The notes below the pieces were generated by a model. It ran no database searches. It was not told the origin of the DNA and was given only the letters and a program-made list of their open reading frames with translations. 64,000 bases of DNA from positions 18,619-82,618 of the IMG/VR virus record IMGVR_UViG_3300030098_004539, one strand, 5' to 3'. Positions 54,256 to 63,063 of this stretch are shown here, one piece after another (position 1 is the stretch's first letter; every line of letters starts with the position of its first letter). The position numbers and the translations under genes are program-made. This stretch comes from a virus.

Positions 54256-56161
54256 GAAGGTCCCATTAAGTCGTGAAGAGGCTTTAGAGAAAGTTTTCTC
54301 TGTAGTCGATCTGAGTGAACTGGCGTCGGACGATACTTATGAGTTCACTTGTGTTGATACTTTAGAAAAACTTTTTTCCATGTATCAGCAGTTTTTAGAA
54401 GATGACCCTAAGACGGTTGCGGTAGATACCGAAACTCAGGGACTGAACTGGGCTCATCGGATCATAGGTGTGTCGTTGTCCTGGGACGACGACAAGAACT
54501 ATTACATCCCGATGCGTCACATAGGTGATGAGAAGCAGTTATTTGTTAGCGACTGTGTAGAAGTGCTTAATGAGATATTCTCTTATGATGAGAAGGATTA
54601 CGTATTCCACAACTACAAATTCGATTATCACAAGTTAACAAAAGAGGGCATCACCCTTAAAGGAACTATACATGATACGATGCTGATGCATTACATTTTA
54701 GATGAGAATGATCGACATTCTTTGAAGCATCTGGCGACCAAATATATAGATCCTGAGGCTGCGAAGTATGAAAAGGTGATCGCTGATATACGCCGCCGCC
54801 TTGCAAGGGCTTTAAAGATTAAGCTCGCAGACTTTGGGTTCGAGCACATCCCCGTGAACATAATGGTTCAGTATGCGTGCCGTGACACTTTGTACACTTT
54901 GAAGTTGTTTCGTCGTTTCGGAGAAGAGATTTATGCGGATGATGATGTTGCGTCGGTTTATCAGCGCGAGTTAAACCTGCTCCCTGTTTTGTGTTCGATG
55001 GAAGAGGAGGGGGTCTATATAAATCAGGACCTACTTTCTGAGAAATCTGAAATGCTACAGGAGACGATTGACGGTTTAGAGGCCGAGGTCTACGAACTGG
55101 CGGATTGTGAGTTTGATTTAAACAGTCCGAGCCAGCTTTCTCAGGTTCTACAGAACAAGGGCATTCATACATACCAGTATACCCCCAAGGGTAAGATGTC
55201 TACGGATCGCAAGGCGCTGAAGGGTATTTCAAAGAATTATCCTTTTGTTTCTAAGTTATTAGAGTATCGCGACCACTATAAGAATAAGAATTCCTATACA
55301 GACCCTTTGAGGAGCCATTGTGACGAAGGGAGCAGGATTCATTGTAGTTATTCACAGGCGGTGGCGGTGACCGGGCGGTTGACTTGCCGCAATCCGAGTC
55401 TTCAGGTCATTCCTCGATCCACAGGTATTCGTGATGCCTTTGTTCCTCCTTCAGAGGACTTCTTAATTGTACCGATTGACCTTAGTCAGATTGAATTGCG
55501 TTTGACCGCTCACTACAGCGAAGATCCAATTCTTTTGCATGCCTACACTGTAGGCGAGGACATCCATAGTAGAACGGCGGCTGAGATTTTTTCTATTGAT
55601 ATCGAGGATGTAGAGAAAGATCAGAGAACGGTTGCAAAGCCGATCAATTTCGGTATCATCTACGGAATTGGTCCTGGCAAACTGGCAGAGACGCTCGACG
55701 TTCCGGTGGAAGAGGCCAAGAAATATATAGATACTTATCTCGAACGGTATGCCGGTGTGGCAGAATTTATCGAGCACTATAAGAGGTTGGCTAAGAAGCA
55801 CGGTTACGTTAAGAACTTTTTCGGTCGGGTGCGACATCTTGAGTTCTTGAAAGACCCTCAATTGGAGCAGTGGCAGCGTGAGAGAGGTTACCGGCAAGCG
55901 GTGAACTTTGTCATTCAGAGCACTGCCGCAGACATGTTTAAGCTGATTATGCAGCGGTGTCATAAATTGTTGCAGGGTATGCGTTCTGCAATGGTTATGA
56001 ACATTCACGATGAGATCGTGTTTTACATCCATAAAGATGAAATTGATTTATTAATACCTATAAAGTCAGCGTTTGAGAAATGGGACTTCAGGGTTCCCAT
56101 TTTAGCGGACATCTCGTATAGCGATGTATCGTGGGGCGCTAAGGAGACGTTAGAATTATAA
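54164..56161 (+). CDS. polA: Family A DNA polymerase with 3'-5' exonuclease domain
   Basis: 665 residues. Exonuclease motifs: DTETQGL (near 87), HNYKFDYHKL (near 147) and YACRDTLYT (near 238). Polymerase motifs: A DLSQIELR (near 440), B RTVAKPINFGIIYG with the Lys and Phe that match E. coli Pol I (near 487-500), and C NIHDEIVF (near 613). No 5'-3' exonuclease domain. This is the replicative polymerase. The ATG at 54164 (AAGG upstream) gives a Lys-rich N-terminal extension and a 92-bp overlap with the zinc-ribbon gene; no later start codon precedes the exonuclease domain convincingly. Confidence 0.9.
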   Translation: MRLKKEQSKTTISTKVNASKGRKKSTRVSSKKVPLSREEALEKVFSVVDLSELASDDTYEFTCVDTLEKLFSMYQQFLEDDPKTVAVDTETQGLNWAHRIIGVSLSWDDDKNYYIPMRHIGDEKQLFVSDCVEVLNEIFSYDEKDYVFHNYKFDYHKLTKEGITLKGTIHDTMLMHYILDENDRHSLKHLATKYIDPEAAKYEKVIADIRRRLARALKIKLADFGFEHIPVNIMVQYACRDTLYTLKLFRRFGEEIYADDDVASVYQRELNLLPVLCSMEEEGVYINQDLLSEKSEMLQETIDGLEAEVYELADCEFDLNSPSQLSQVLQNKGIHTYQYTPKGKMSTDRKALKGISKNYPFVSKLLEYRDHYKNKNSYTDPLRSHCDEGSRIHCSYSQAVAVTGRLTCRNPSLQVIPRSTGIRDAFVPPSEDFLIVPIDLSQIELRLTAHYSEDPILLHAYTVGEDIHSRTAAEIFSIDIEDVEKDQRTVAKPINFGIIYGIGPGKLAETLDVPVEEAKKYIDTYLERYAGVAEFIEHYKRLAKKHGYVKNFFGRVRHLEFLKDPQLEQWQRERGYRQAVNFVIQSTAADMFKLIMQRCHKLLQGMRSAMVMNIHDEIVFYIHKDEIDLLIPIKSAFEKWDFRVPILADISYSDVSWGAKETLEL

Positions 56162-56631
56162 TGAAAGAAGAGCATTTCATAAAGATAGATACTCGTAGTT
56201 TTGATCTTCGGCCTCTTTACGAGGAGTTAGATCCAATTGGAGACGTTAGGATAGATCAGTCCGATCTGACTAATGAATTTATGCGACAGGCTGGTTTGGT
56301 TGCAGCCTACGGGTATTTGTCAGCAGAGGCGGAAAAAGAAGAAAAACTGATTGAGTATCAGTTGGACAGGCTCTATGCAAAACTTGATCACGACGTTCGT
56401 AGAGAGTTTGTTGCTGCGGGCGAAAAAGCTACAGAAACTAAAATAAGAAATTCGGTAATTACGCAGAAGGAGTACCAAGAAACCAAGTTAGAACTAATTG
56501 AAGCGCACAAGAATACTAAACTTTTCAAAGCGACGTGTACGGCGTTGAGCCATAAACTACAGGCGTTAATTAACGCCGGGGCTGACCACCGTAAATCGTC
56601 CAACGAACCAACAATCCTTCGGGAGAAATAA
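56161..56631 (+). CDS. UvsY-like recombination mediator candidate
   Basis: 156 residues, TAATG overlap with polymerase. The middle is a long helical region with YGYLSAEAEKEEKLIEYQLD and TQKEYQETKLELIEAHKNTK, ending in LSHKLQALINAGADHRK. The order of short N-terminal helix, charged coil, and final helix near a basic end is like T4 UvsY, which loads UvsX onto gp32-coated DNA. It sits between polymerase and the gp32-like SSB, beside recA. The match is by architecture and context, not by clear identity. Confidence 0.5.
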   Translation: MKEEHFIKIDTRSFDLRPLYEELDPIGDVRIDQSDLTNEFMRQAGLVAAYGYLSAEAEKEEKLIEYQLDRLYAKLDHDVRREFVAAGEKATETKIRNSVITQKEYQETKLELIEAHKNTKLFKATCTALSHKLQALINAGADHRKSSNEPTILREK

Positions 56632-56632
56632 A

Positions 56633-57616
56633 ATGGGCAAGTACGATAATTTTGTAAGTATTGATCATGGCAAGATGGCGGAAGACGATTCTCGTTTTTC
56701 AAAGCGTGCCAGCAAACGATTTGAACGACTGAAGATACAAGTAGGAACTCCTCGGGTTATCCGTTTTCTTCGGGCACCTACCGACCCCTCTTTTTACCGC
56801 ATTAGGAGTCAGCATTGGGGCATTCCGATCGGTCACGGGAACACACCTCCTCTGCTTTGTGCAAAGAAACACGGAACAGAATCTGACAGGTGTTACTTTT
56901 GTGAGGCGGTTAACGACCTCTTCAATAGCGGCGACCCAAATGACCGGGTACTTGGTAACAAGACGAAGGCAAACGTTAGTGTCATAAGTAACGTCATTGA
57001 CGTGAAAGACCCCGTTAACCCAGACGGTACACCAAAAGTGTTGATCTGGCAGTACTCTTGGAAGGTTTTTCAAGAGATTCGAGCTTACTTCCGTGACCCT
57101 GATTACGGGGACCTTACACACCCTGAAACTGGAAGAAATTTCCGAGTAACGGCGTCTCTGGTGTCGAGCCAGGGCGATCGTAAGTGGACGCGGTACGACC
57201 TACAAGTAGGTGCTAACCCTTCAGAGTTAGAAGTACCAGAAGCACTGGAGCACCTCTATGACCTGGATACATCGTTCCCTGTAAAGCTCTACTCTTATGA
57301 GGAGCAAAAGATGATCTGGGACGGAACTTGGGACCCGCGCTCCAATGCACCGCTGCCTGCCCCCTCTGCAACTGCGCTAGAGGAGACTCGTGAGAAACCT
57401 AAGGCCAAGGCCAAGGGATTAGTTGAAGCTCCGACGAAGTCTGTACCAGAAAAGGAAGATAAGTTTGAGGAGCCTACGCCAGCAGAGGACGAGTTCGAGT
57501 CTGCACCAAGCAAAGAGGATGACTGGGACGATATCCTCGATGAGGTGGATGACGAGAAGCAACAGGCCATCCGAGCTAAACTAGATGCTCTGAAGAAAGC
57601 AGCTAAGAAGGGTTAA
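56633..57616 (+). CDS. gp32-like single-stranded DNA-binding protein
   Basis: 327 residues. The core (about 35-215) carries a zinc-site-like segment with [17 protein letters not shown] and [10 protein letters not shown], the same place as the zinc loop of T4 gp32. A Lys/Arg-rich N-terminus ([13 protein letters not shown]) and a strongly acidic C-terminal tail ([14 protein letters not shown]) match the cooperativity and protein-binding ends of gp32. It protects single strands and recruits partners. Lies next to the RecA gene. Confidence 0.75.
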   Translation: MGKYDNFVSIDHGKMAEDDSRFSKRASKRFERLKIQVGTPRVIRFLRAPTDPSFYRIRSQHWGIPIGHGNTPPLLCAKKHGTESDRCYFCEAVNDLFNSGDPNDRVLGNKTKANVSVISNVIDVKDPVNPDGTPKVLIWQYSWKVFQEIRAYFRDPDYGDLTHPETGRNFRVTASLVSSQGDRKWTRYDLQVGANPSELEVPEALEHLYDLDTSFPVKLYSYEEQKMIWDGTWDPRSNAPLPAPSATALEETREKPKAKAKGLVEAPTKSVPEKEDKFEEPTPAEDEFESAPSKEDDWDDILDEVDDEKQQAIRAKLDALKKAAKKG

Positions 57617-57618
57617 TA

Positions 57619-58671
57619 ATGAAGTTAAAAAGCTCCTCAAAGTCTAAGACGCCAAAGACTTCTACCACTAAGGCGTCTGCTAAAGAGTCCCCCTCAGATA
57701 AGGTTGCTGCGCTAGCAGCCCTTATGAACAATGTGTCAAAGAACTACGGAGATGGATCTTTGATGCTTATGGGGGATTCTTCTCGGCGCGACGTGGAAGT
57801 TATTCCTTCCGGGTCCATTGCAATGGACTACGCGTTCGGGATTGGGGGGTATCCTCGGGGACGGATCGTTGAGATTTACGGACCTGAGATGAGTGGCAAG
57901 ACTACCTTGACGCTACACGCTATTGCAGAGTGTCAGCGTCAGGGTGGTGTTGCTGCGTTTATCGATGCAGAGCATGCTCTGGACCTTGCGTATGCAAGTA
58001 AGATTGGAGTCAATACAGACGAGCTTCTGTTCTCCCAACCAGACTATGGAGAACAGGCGCTTAATATCGTAGAAGATGTTGTGCGTGCAGATCTCGTAGA
58101 TCTTATCGTCGTTGACTCGGTAGCAGCCCTTACACCTAAAGCAGAGATTGACGGTGACATGGAGAAAAACCATGTGGGGCTTCAAGCACGTATGATGTCT
58201 CAAGCTCTACGTAAACTTACTGCGGTAGTTCACAAGACTGGTACATGCTTGATGTTTATTAACCAGACGCGCCAGAAGATTGGTGTAATGTTTGGTAATC
58301 CAGAGACTACCCCCGGAGGAAACGCGTTGAAGTTTTACGCGTCTATCCGAGCTAGCATACATCGATCTACTGCTCTTAAAGACGGGGAAGAAGTAATCGG
58401 TAACGTAGCGAGGGTAAAGGTAGTCAAGAACAAGCTCGCCCCTCCGTTTAAACAGACTAAGATCACTATCTTGTTTGGCAAAGGCATAGACCACTGGGGA
58501 GACGTCGTAGACATGGCCGTAGAGAAAGGGCTCATAGAAAAAAGCGGCGCGTGGTTTAAGTACGAAGGCGAGTCCATCGGACAAGGGAAAGCAGGAACTG
58601 TTAAGTGGTTAGAACAAAACCCAGAACAGGCGTCTATTATTGAGTCGGTACTAAGAAAGGAGTTGACTTAG
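57619..58671 (+). CDS. recA: RecA recombinase, bacterial type
   Basis: 350 residues, full length. Walker [10 protein letters not shown] (88-96), the IDAEHALD region, VVDSVAAL Walker [17 protein letters not shown] with the L2 loop, and a C-terminal domain ([19 protein letters not shown]) are all present. It is closer in form to bacterial RecA than to T4 UvsX. It drives strand exchange for replication and repair, and the neighbouring UvsY- and gp32-like genes fit that role. Confidence 0.95.
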   Translation: MKLKSSSKSKTPKTSTTKASAKESPSDKVAALAALMNNVSKNYGDGSLMLMGDSSRRDVEVIPSGSIAMDYAFGIGGYPRGRIVEIYGPEMSGKTTLTLHAIAECQRQGGVAAFIDAEHALDLAYASKIGVNTDELLFSQPDYGEQALNIVEDVVRADLVDLIVVDSVAALTPKAEIDGDMEKNHVGLQARMMSQALRKLTAVVHKTGTCLMFINQTRQKIGVMFGNPETTPGGNALKFYASIRASIHRSTALKDGEEVIGNVARVKVVKNKLAPPFKQTKITILFGKGIDHWGDVVDMAVEKGLIEKSGAWFKYEGESIGQGKAGTVKWLEQNPEQASIIESVLRKELT

Positions 58672-58698
58672 ACTCCAAAGGTTGATACAGGTATAGAT

Positions 58699-58926
58699 AT
58701 GAAGATTAAAGAAACGACCCTGGCTATGGGGCGAACTATAAATCTCGGTAATTTCGAGAGTCTAAGATTAGACCTATCTCTTACGCTTGACGTAGGGGAG
58801 TATTTAGAGAGCGTTGATTACGACGAAGTCGTACAAGACCTTGAAGATACTCTTTCTCGGAACCTGGAGGCTATTGCTGCTAGGCAGACGGGACAGGCTG
58901 AAGAAGTGGTCGAGGAGTTTATATAA
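58699..58926 (+). CDS. Small unknown acidic protein
   Basis: 75 residues, N-terminal beta (MGRTINLGNFESLRLDLSLT), C-terminal acidic helix. The stop overlaps the next start (TAATG). No family recognised. It follows the recA gene closely and may be co-transcribed. Confidence 0.5.
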   Translation: MKIKETTLAMGRTINLGNFESLRLDLSLTLDVGEYLESVDYDEVVQDLEDTLSRNLEAIAARQTGQAEEVVEEFI

Positions 58927-59099
58927 TGAGTTGGTTTTTAGTATCTGTGTTTCTTTCGTTCTCTTCCCCCGCACTTGATGTAGGGGAAACCAAACCTGAC
59001 ATCCAATGCGTCCACGACATTAATTGTGGGAAGGGAGATTGTTGGGTTGGTGTGTGTCAGGACAACGGGCACTGTGCTGCCTATCTTACTTGCGCGTAG
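58926..59099 (+). CDS. Small secreted Cys-rich protein
   Basis: 57 residues. Overlaps the previous stop (TAATG). A hydrophobic N-terminus (MSWFLVSVFLSFSSPA) looks like a signal peptide with cleavage near residue 16. The mature part has six cysteines at regular spacing (QC, NC, DC, VC, HC, TC), suggesting a disulfide-knotted peptide in the periplasm or outside. No family recognised. The ORF is real by overlap and by coding-like composition. Confidence 0.5.
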   Translation: MSWFLVSVFLSFSSPALDVGETKPDIQCVHDINCGKGDCWVGVCQDNGHCAAYLTCA

Positions 59100-59108
59100 T
59101 TTTCTCTT

Positions 59109-60179
59109 ATGAAGATAGCTTTATATTCTGATCTACACGCACACCCCTACAGTAACGGAAAGCTCCTAGAGCACGGTACGAACAGCCGTGTTCAAGACGC
59201 TGTAAATGTTATTGAGCAGGTGTACTCTTATTCACTAGAGAATGATGTGGACTATGTGTTTTTCGGAGGAGATCTTTTCGACAAACGCAAGTCGATCGAC
59301 GTAGATACGTATAACCAGATACATGAGACGATTCAGCACTGGTCTAGTCGTGTACCTACGATTATGATTCCAGGTAATCATGACCAGGCAAACAAATCTG
59401 GGAGCATCCATGCCCTCCAGAGGTTTCAATCTAAAGATTGTCTCGTAGCTAGTGAACCTGGGTGGTACGACCTCGGGGAGGGGGTACATCTTTTTGCTGT
59501 GCCTTACTACGATGATGGAGAAGTGATAGCGGATCACGTAACAGAAGGTCTAAAGAGTAAGCCGGAAGGGAAAAGGCACCTCTTGATGGTTCATTACGGC
59601 ATATCGGGAGCCAAAGTTGGTCCCTCTGATTACGTACTTCCGTGTGAACTTAACCTTTCTATGCTTCACCTGGATGAGTGGAGTAAGATTTTCAGTGGCC
59701 ACTACCATATAGGCCAGCAGCTAGGGAGTAAGTTCCACTACATAGGGTCTGCAATGCAGCACAGGTGGGACGACGTAGGTTTTGAGAAAAGTTTTGTAGT
59801 TTACTCGTCGGGGAGAAACTCCATAAAACGTATACCTACCCAAGCTCCTGAGTTTCTTGAAATGCGTGCGGGTGAAAAACCCAAAGTCAAAAATTGTTTC
59901 GTCCGAGTAGTTAGTGAATCTGAAATAGAGGAGGAAGAACAAGACGAGATAGTTAGTCGCCTTTTGGAGGAGGGGGCGTTATCAGTAGAGTTTAGGTATG
60001 AGCCTGAGTCTGTAAATAAGGGAAAGGCTGAGAGAATTGAGTTCTCTGAGTCGGGTGGTGAATATCAGATTTTGGATGACTATCTGTCATCAGATCTGGT
60101 AGACGTCTCGGCGCTTGACGTCGATAAATTACTTAATATTGGTAAGGAAATACTCACCTTAGCCCTGGAAGATAAATGA
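59109..60179 (+). CDS. SbcD/gp47-like nuclease subunit (metallophosphoesterase)
   Basis: 356 residues. Phosphoesterase motifs: YSDLHAHPYS (Asp8, His10), GGDLFD (near 53), GNHD (near 89), an MVHYG His (near 161), and GHYH (near 197). This is the SbcD/Mre11/T4 gp47 arrangement, with a 150-residue C-terminal capping region. Partner gp46/SbcC is not in the window. Together they would resect DNA ends for recombination. Ends in an ATGA overlap with the endolysin gene. Confidence 0.8.
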   Translation: MKIALYSDLHAHPYSNGKLLEHGTNSRVQDAVNVIEQVYSYSLENDVDYVFFGGDLFDKRKSIDVDTYNQIHETIQHWSSRVPTIMIPGNHDQANKSGSIHALQRFQSKDCLVASEPGWYDLGEGVHLFAVPYYDDGEVIADHVTEGLKSKPEGKRHLLMVHYGISGAKVGPSDYVLPCELNLSMLHLDEWSKIFSGHYHIGQQLGSKFHYIGSAMQHRWDDVGFEKSFVVYSSGRNSIKRIPTQAPEFLEMRAGEKPKVKNCFVRVVSESEIEEEEQDEIVSRLLEEGALSVEFRYEPESVNKGKAERIEFSESGGEYQILDDYLSSDLVDVSALDVDKLLNIGKEILTLALEDK

Positions 60180-60841
60180 AATTTATTATAAGTATTTTAA
60201 CGTTATTGTTCCTTATGTTCGACACTTCTGCGTTTGCGAGTAAGTGGTATGCAAATTACCTTAAAGATAAATGTGCCGAATGTATTGAGTGTTGTTATAA
60301 AGGAAAGGTTAAACGTGTGTCTTTCACTCAGTTTGACACTGCGCTTTTAGAAGTAGCCCGCACCAAATGTGCTAACGCTCGTCCCGAACGCGTGGACATG
60401 GAGCTTTTAAAGGACCTTCTATCTATAGAGAAGCGTTTGAATGTCCCCGAAAAATATCGAGGGGCTGTGTTAGCGGCAGCGTGTAGAGAGTCTGGGTATA
60501 ACCCTCTTCCTCGTAACGGGGACGGTGGGAAAGCAAAAGGCCTTCTTCAACTGCATCCGTGGTGGGAAAAGAGGTTTAAGGTGAACCGGGCAGATCCGGT
60601 AGCTTCTACTATAGTGTGGATGTCTCAGATATTGCGATCTGTCCCTAAAGCTAAGAGGAAGTGCGGTAAGCGCCGCGCTTTTGTGTCAGCCTGGGCGTGG
60701 GTAGCTTCAGGACCTAAGGGGTGGCGGTGTAGGAGCCCTCGACACGCAGGAACCCTTAAGCGGTGGCACAGGGCTGTACGACGTTCTATAGAGACACGCC
60801 GGCAGACCGATGGGACGGACTATAAACGCCTCACTAAGTAG
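60176..60841 (+). CDS. Exported lytic transglycosylase-type endolysin
   Basis: 221 residues. A signal peptide (about 1-22, cleavage after SAFA) is followed by a short Cys cluster (CAECIECC). The SLT-like core has the catalytic Glu in RESGYNP (Glu105), then GKAKGLLQLHP, typical of soluble lytic transglycosylases. The C-terminus is basic. It would cut peptidoglycan after export. It starts within the previous stop (ATGA) and ends head-to-head with the minus-strand gene, with no terminator between them. Confidence 0.7.
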   Translation: MKFIISILTLLFLMFDTSAFASKWYANYLKDKCAECIECCYKGKVKRVSFTQFDTALLEVARTKCANARPERVDMELLKDLLSIEKRLNVPEKYRGAVLAAACRESGYNPLPRNGDGGKAKGLLQLHPWWEKRFKVNRADPVASTIVWMSQILRSVPKAKRKCGKRRAFVSAWAWVASGPKGWRCRSPRHAGTLKRWHRAVRRSIETRRQTDGTDYKRLTK

Positions 60842-61183
60842 TTAGATAAGGACAAGCAGGGGGTCTTCTTCGTTGCCGGTAGCAGGAGACTGTTTAGGCG
60901 AATTAGCAGGAACCCCCTGCATGCCCTTGTTCACTTCGATACACCCCGCGTTTATAAGGCGAATAGTGGTACCCATCTCTACGGAGTAGAACTCAATGAC
61001 ACCTGTAGACTCTACCCGCATAGACCCGATTATCTCGCCCATAAAGACAGGGTTTCCGTCGATAAAGCACCCTACGAAACTTTTATAGACAGGTACGGGT
61101 TCTGGCTTAGGTGGAGGGCTACACCTCCCTAAAAAAAGAATTAAAATTAATGCGGCTATGGCGAGCAGAGTTTTTTTATTCAC
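60842..61183 (-). CDS. Membrane-anchored small protein, possible o-spanin-like
   Basis: 113 residues, GTG start overlapping the upstream gene by 8 bp (same minus-strand unit). One hydrophobic segment (about 7-20) is followed by LGRCSPPPKPEPVPVYK, a Pro-rich linker like that of small outer-membrane spanins or lipoproteins. The residue before Cys is Arg, so a classical lipobox is doubtful. The rest is a small beta domain with two Cys (VGCF, AGCI). Ends exactly where the endolysin gene ends. Role unknown. Confidence 0.5.
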   Translation of the reverse strand: MNKKTLLAIAALILILFLGRCSPPPKPEPVPVYKSFVGCFIDGNPVFMGEIIGSMRVESTGVIEFYSVEMGTTIRLINAGCIEVNKGMQGVPANSPKQSPATGNEEDPLLVLI

Positions 61184-62990
61184 AGATATTCTCGTCTAAA
61201 ATGTCGATAAGGTTGTGGTACATGGGGAGGACGTCGTAAGTTAGTTCAAACCATTTGCCGCCTGTCCCTGTAGCCACTTCCCCCCACGTCTCTTTGGCTT
61301 CGTATACTGGCGGAGTAAAAACATATATTTTTAGGTTAGGTACTCCAGCCGCTGTGCTTAAGACGTTCTGGATGGAGATGCTGGGTTTCATAAACGTTTG
61401 AAATGGTTCGTCGGTAAATACGATGATCACCTTGTTGGTGTTTTCCCTCCACGAAACTGAGAACTTATCTATTTCGGGGTAGGACTTTATGGACCCTTTC
61501 CACTTAAATCCGAACTTGTCTTGATAAGCAGGACTCCCACTTATGTCGTGCAAGATGAGGTAAAGAGCGTCCCCCAACATTTCTTTACTTCCTGTTTGGG
61601 ATAAATTTACTGCTACTGATATTTTAACAGAAAATACAGAAAACGAGGTTAAATCAGTTATTAAATGAAGCTCTTCCTTAAAAGTTTTTATGAAAGGGCC
61701 TTTGATTAATGACCACAGGATTACTTCTTCGTCGGAGTAGTTCTTTGCAAACAGTCCTAGAGCTTGGGAAACGGCAGCGATTTCCATATCCATACTACCC
61801 GACCAATCTAGTATGAAGACTATGTCGGTTTCCTGGAGTTCTTTACCTTCATCTACGATACCGTCGCAGTTATCGTCTACGCCGTTGCAGTTATCTTTAT
61901 CTTCAGGAACGATTTCCCCCGCACATAGATTAGGGTGGAATAGCCCGTCTTTGTCGCTTCCCCACACTCCTTGATTGCAGTAGACCTCTCCTGCTTGGCA
62001 GATCCCTACGTTGAGTGTTCCACTTTCTCCTGTATAGCAGGCAGAGAATAGGTCTTCGTCAATCAAGTGGTTACAGTTATCGTCAAAGTTATTACACTCT
62101 TCCTCTTCTTTAGGTGCTCCAGCGTAAGGATCACACGCTTCATTGGTAGGGAAGTAGTGACAGGCGGCGTAACACGGAGTGGTGATGATCGAGGTACAGT
62201 CTGGGTCTTCGCACACACAGGTTTTAAACCCTTCTCCGCAGAGAAGAGGAGGCTCTGTGCACGGGAAAAGAGTCCCTACGTCTTTGACGGTGCAAGCACA
62301 GTCTAGCCCTTCGTCTATTTGTCCGTTACAGTTGTTGTCGAGGCCGTCGCATATCTCGTCTACAGGGACTTGGGCTGTACAAGAAACCCAGTTCCCATCT
62401 TCACAATATTCAATACCTACACCACAGTCGGTAGAACACTCTTGTACTAAGTCCTCATCAGTTTGTCCGTTACAGTCGTTGTCAACTCCGTCACAGATTT
62501 CTTGTGGGGGAGACCCGCATCCTCCACAAAGATTTGTCTGCCCTTCGTCTATTTGTCCGTCACAGTTGTTGTCTTTTCCGTCGCAAATTTCTTCTGAACA
62601 AGGACTTATGCACTCTCCGTACTGGAATGTTCCTTTGTTACAGTATTTCTTTCGTTTCCCTGGGTACCCTTCGAGTGTAAAACACGCCTCTTCTCCTTGG
62701 AGGAATATAGAAGGGTCGCACTCGAACAACTCTTCGCACTCTCCGGTAGATATGACTTGGGGAGGGTCTACACAAATATCTACTACTACAGGGCGCTGCC
62801 AAATGGCGTTGTGAGGCGGGCAGAACCAATACTGTGTGCGATGGCAGTCTGCTTCGTAAGTGTCTGGAGAAGATAGACTTTCTATGTCTTTTATATCTTC
62901 TTGTATCGGTAAGGGAGAAGGTCCGCATGCGGGTAAACAAATGGGTACCGCTATTAAAAACAATATTAGATTTGATCTAGTAATAATCAT
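61176..62990 (-). CDS. Surface lipoprotein with MopE-type repeats and von Willebrand A domain
   Basis: 604 residues from ATG 62990 (a TTG 4 codons earlier is possible). The signal peptide ends in LPAC, a good lipobox. A Cys-rich region holds five MopE-type repeats (EICDGKDNNCDGQIDEG near 133, and four more near 163, 212, 296 and 365), each with Cys and Asp at positions suited to metal binding. A von Willebrand A domain follows: FILDWSGSMDM (DxSxS, MIDAS, near 389) and VIIVFTDEP. Such proteins face the outside and bind metals or partners. Rare in phages; it looks like a captured host gene, with its own minus-strand unit. Confidence 0.75.
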   Translation of the reverse strand: MIITRSNLILFLIAVPICLPACGPSPLPIQEDIKDIESLSSPDTYEADCHRTQYWFCPPHNAIWQRPVVVDICVDPPQVISTGECEELFECDPSIFLQGEEACFTLEGYPGKRKKYCNKGTFQYGECISPCSEEICDGKDNNCDGQIDEGQTNLCGGCGSPPQEICDGVDNDCNGQTDEDLVQECSTDCGVGIEYCEDGNWVSCTAQVPVDEICDGLDNNCNGQIDEGLDCACTVKDVGTLFPCTEPPLLCGEGFKTCVCEDPDCTSIITTPCYAACHYFPTNEACDPYAGAPKEEEECNNFDDNCNHLIDEDLFSACYTGESGTLNVGICQAGEVYCNQGVWGSDKDGLFHPNLCAGEIVPEDKDNCNGVDDNCDGIVDEGKELQETDIVFILDWSGSMDMEIAAVSQALGLFAKNYSDEEVILWSLIKGPFIKTFKEELHLITDLTSFSVFSVKISVAVNLSQTGSKEMLGDALYLILHDISGSPAYQDKFGFKWKGSIKSYPEIDKFSVSWRENTNKVIIVFTDEPFQTFMKPSISIQNVLSTAAGVPNLKIYVFTPPVYEAKETWGEVATGTGGKWFELTYDVLPMYHNLIDILDENICE

Positions 62991-63063
62991 AGTTAACAGC
63001 AATACATTAAGTCTATTAACTATGTTTAGGTTGGTTTAGTACCTAGTCAAGAAATATATATTT

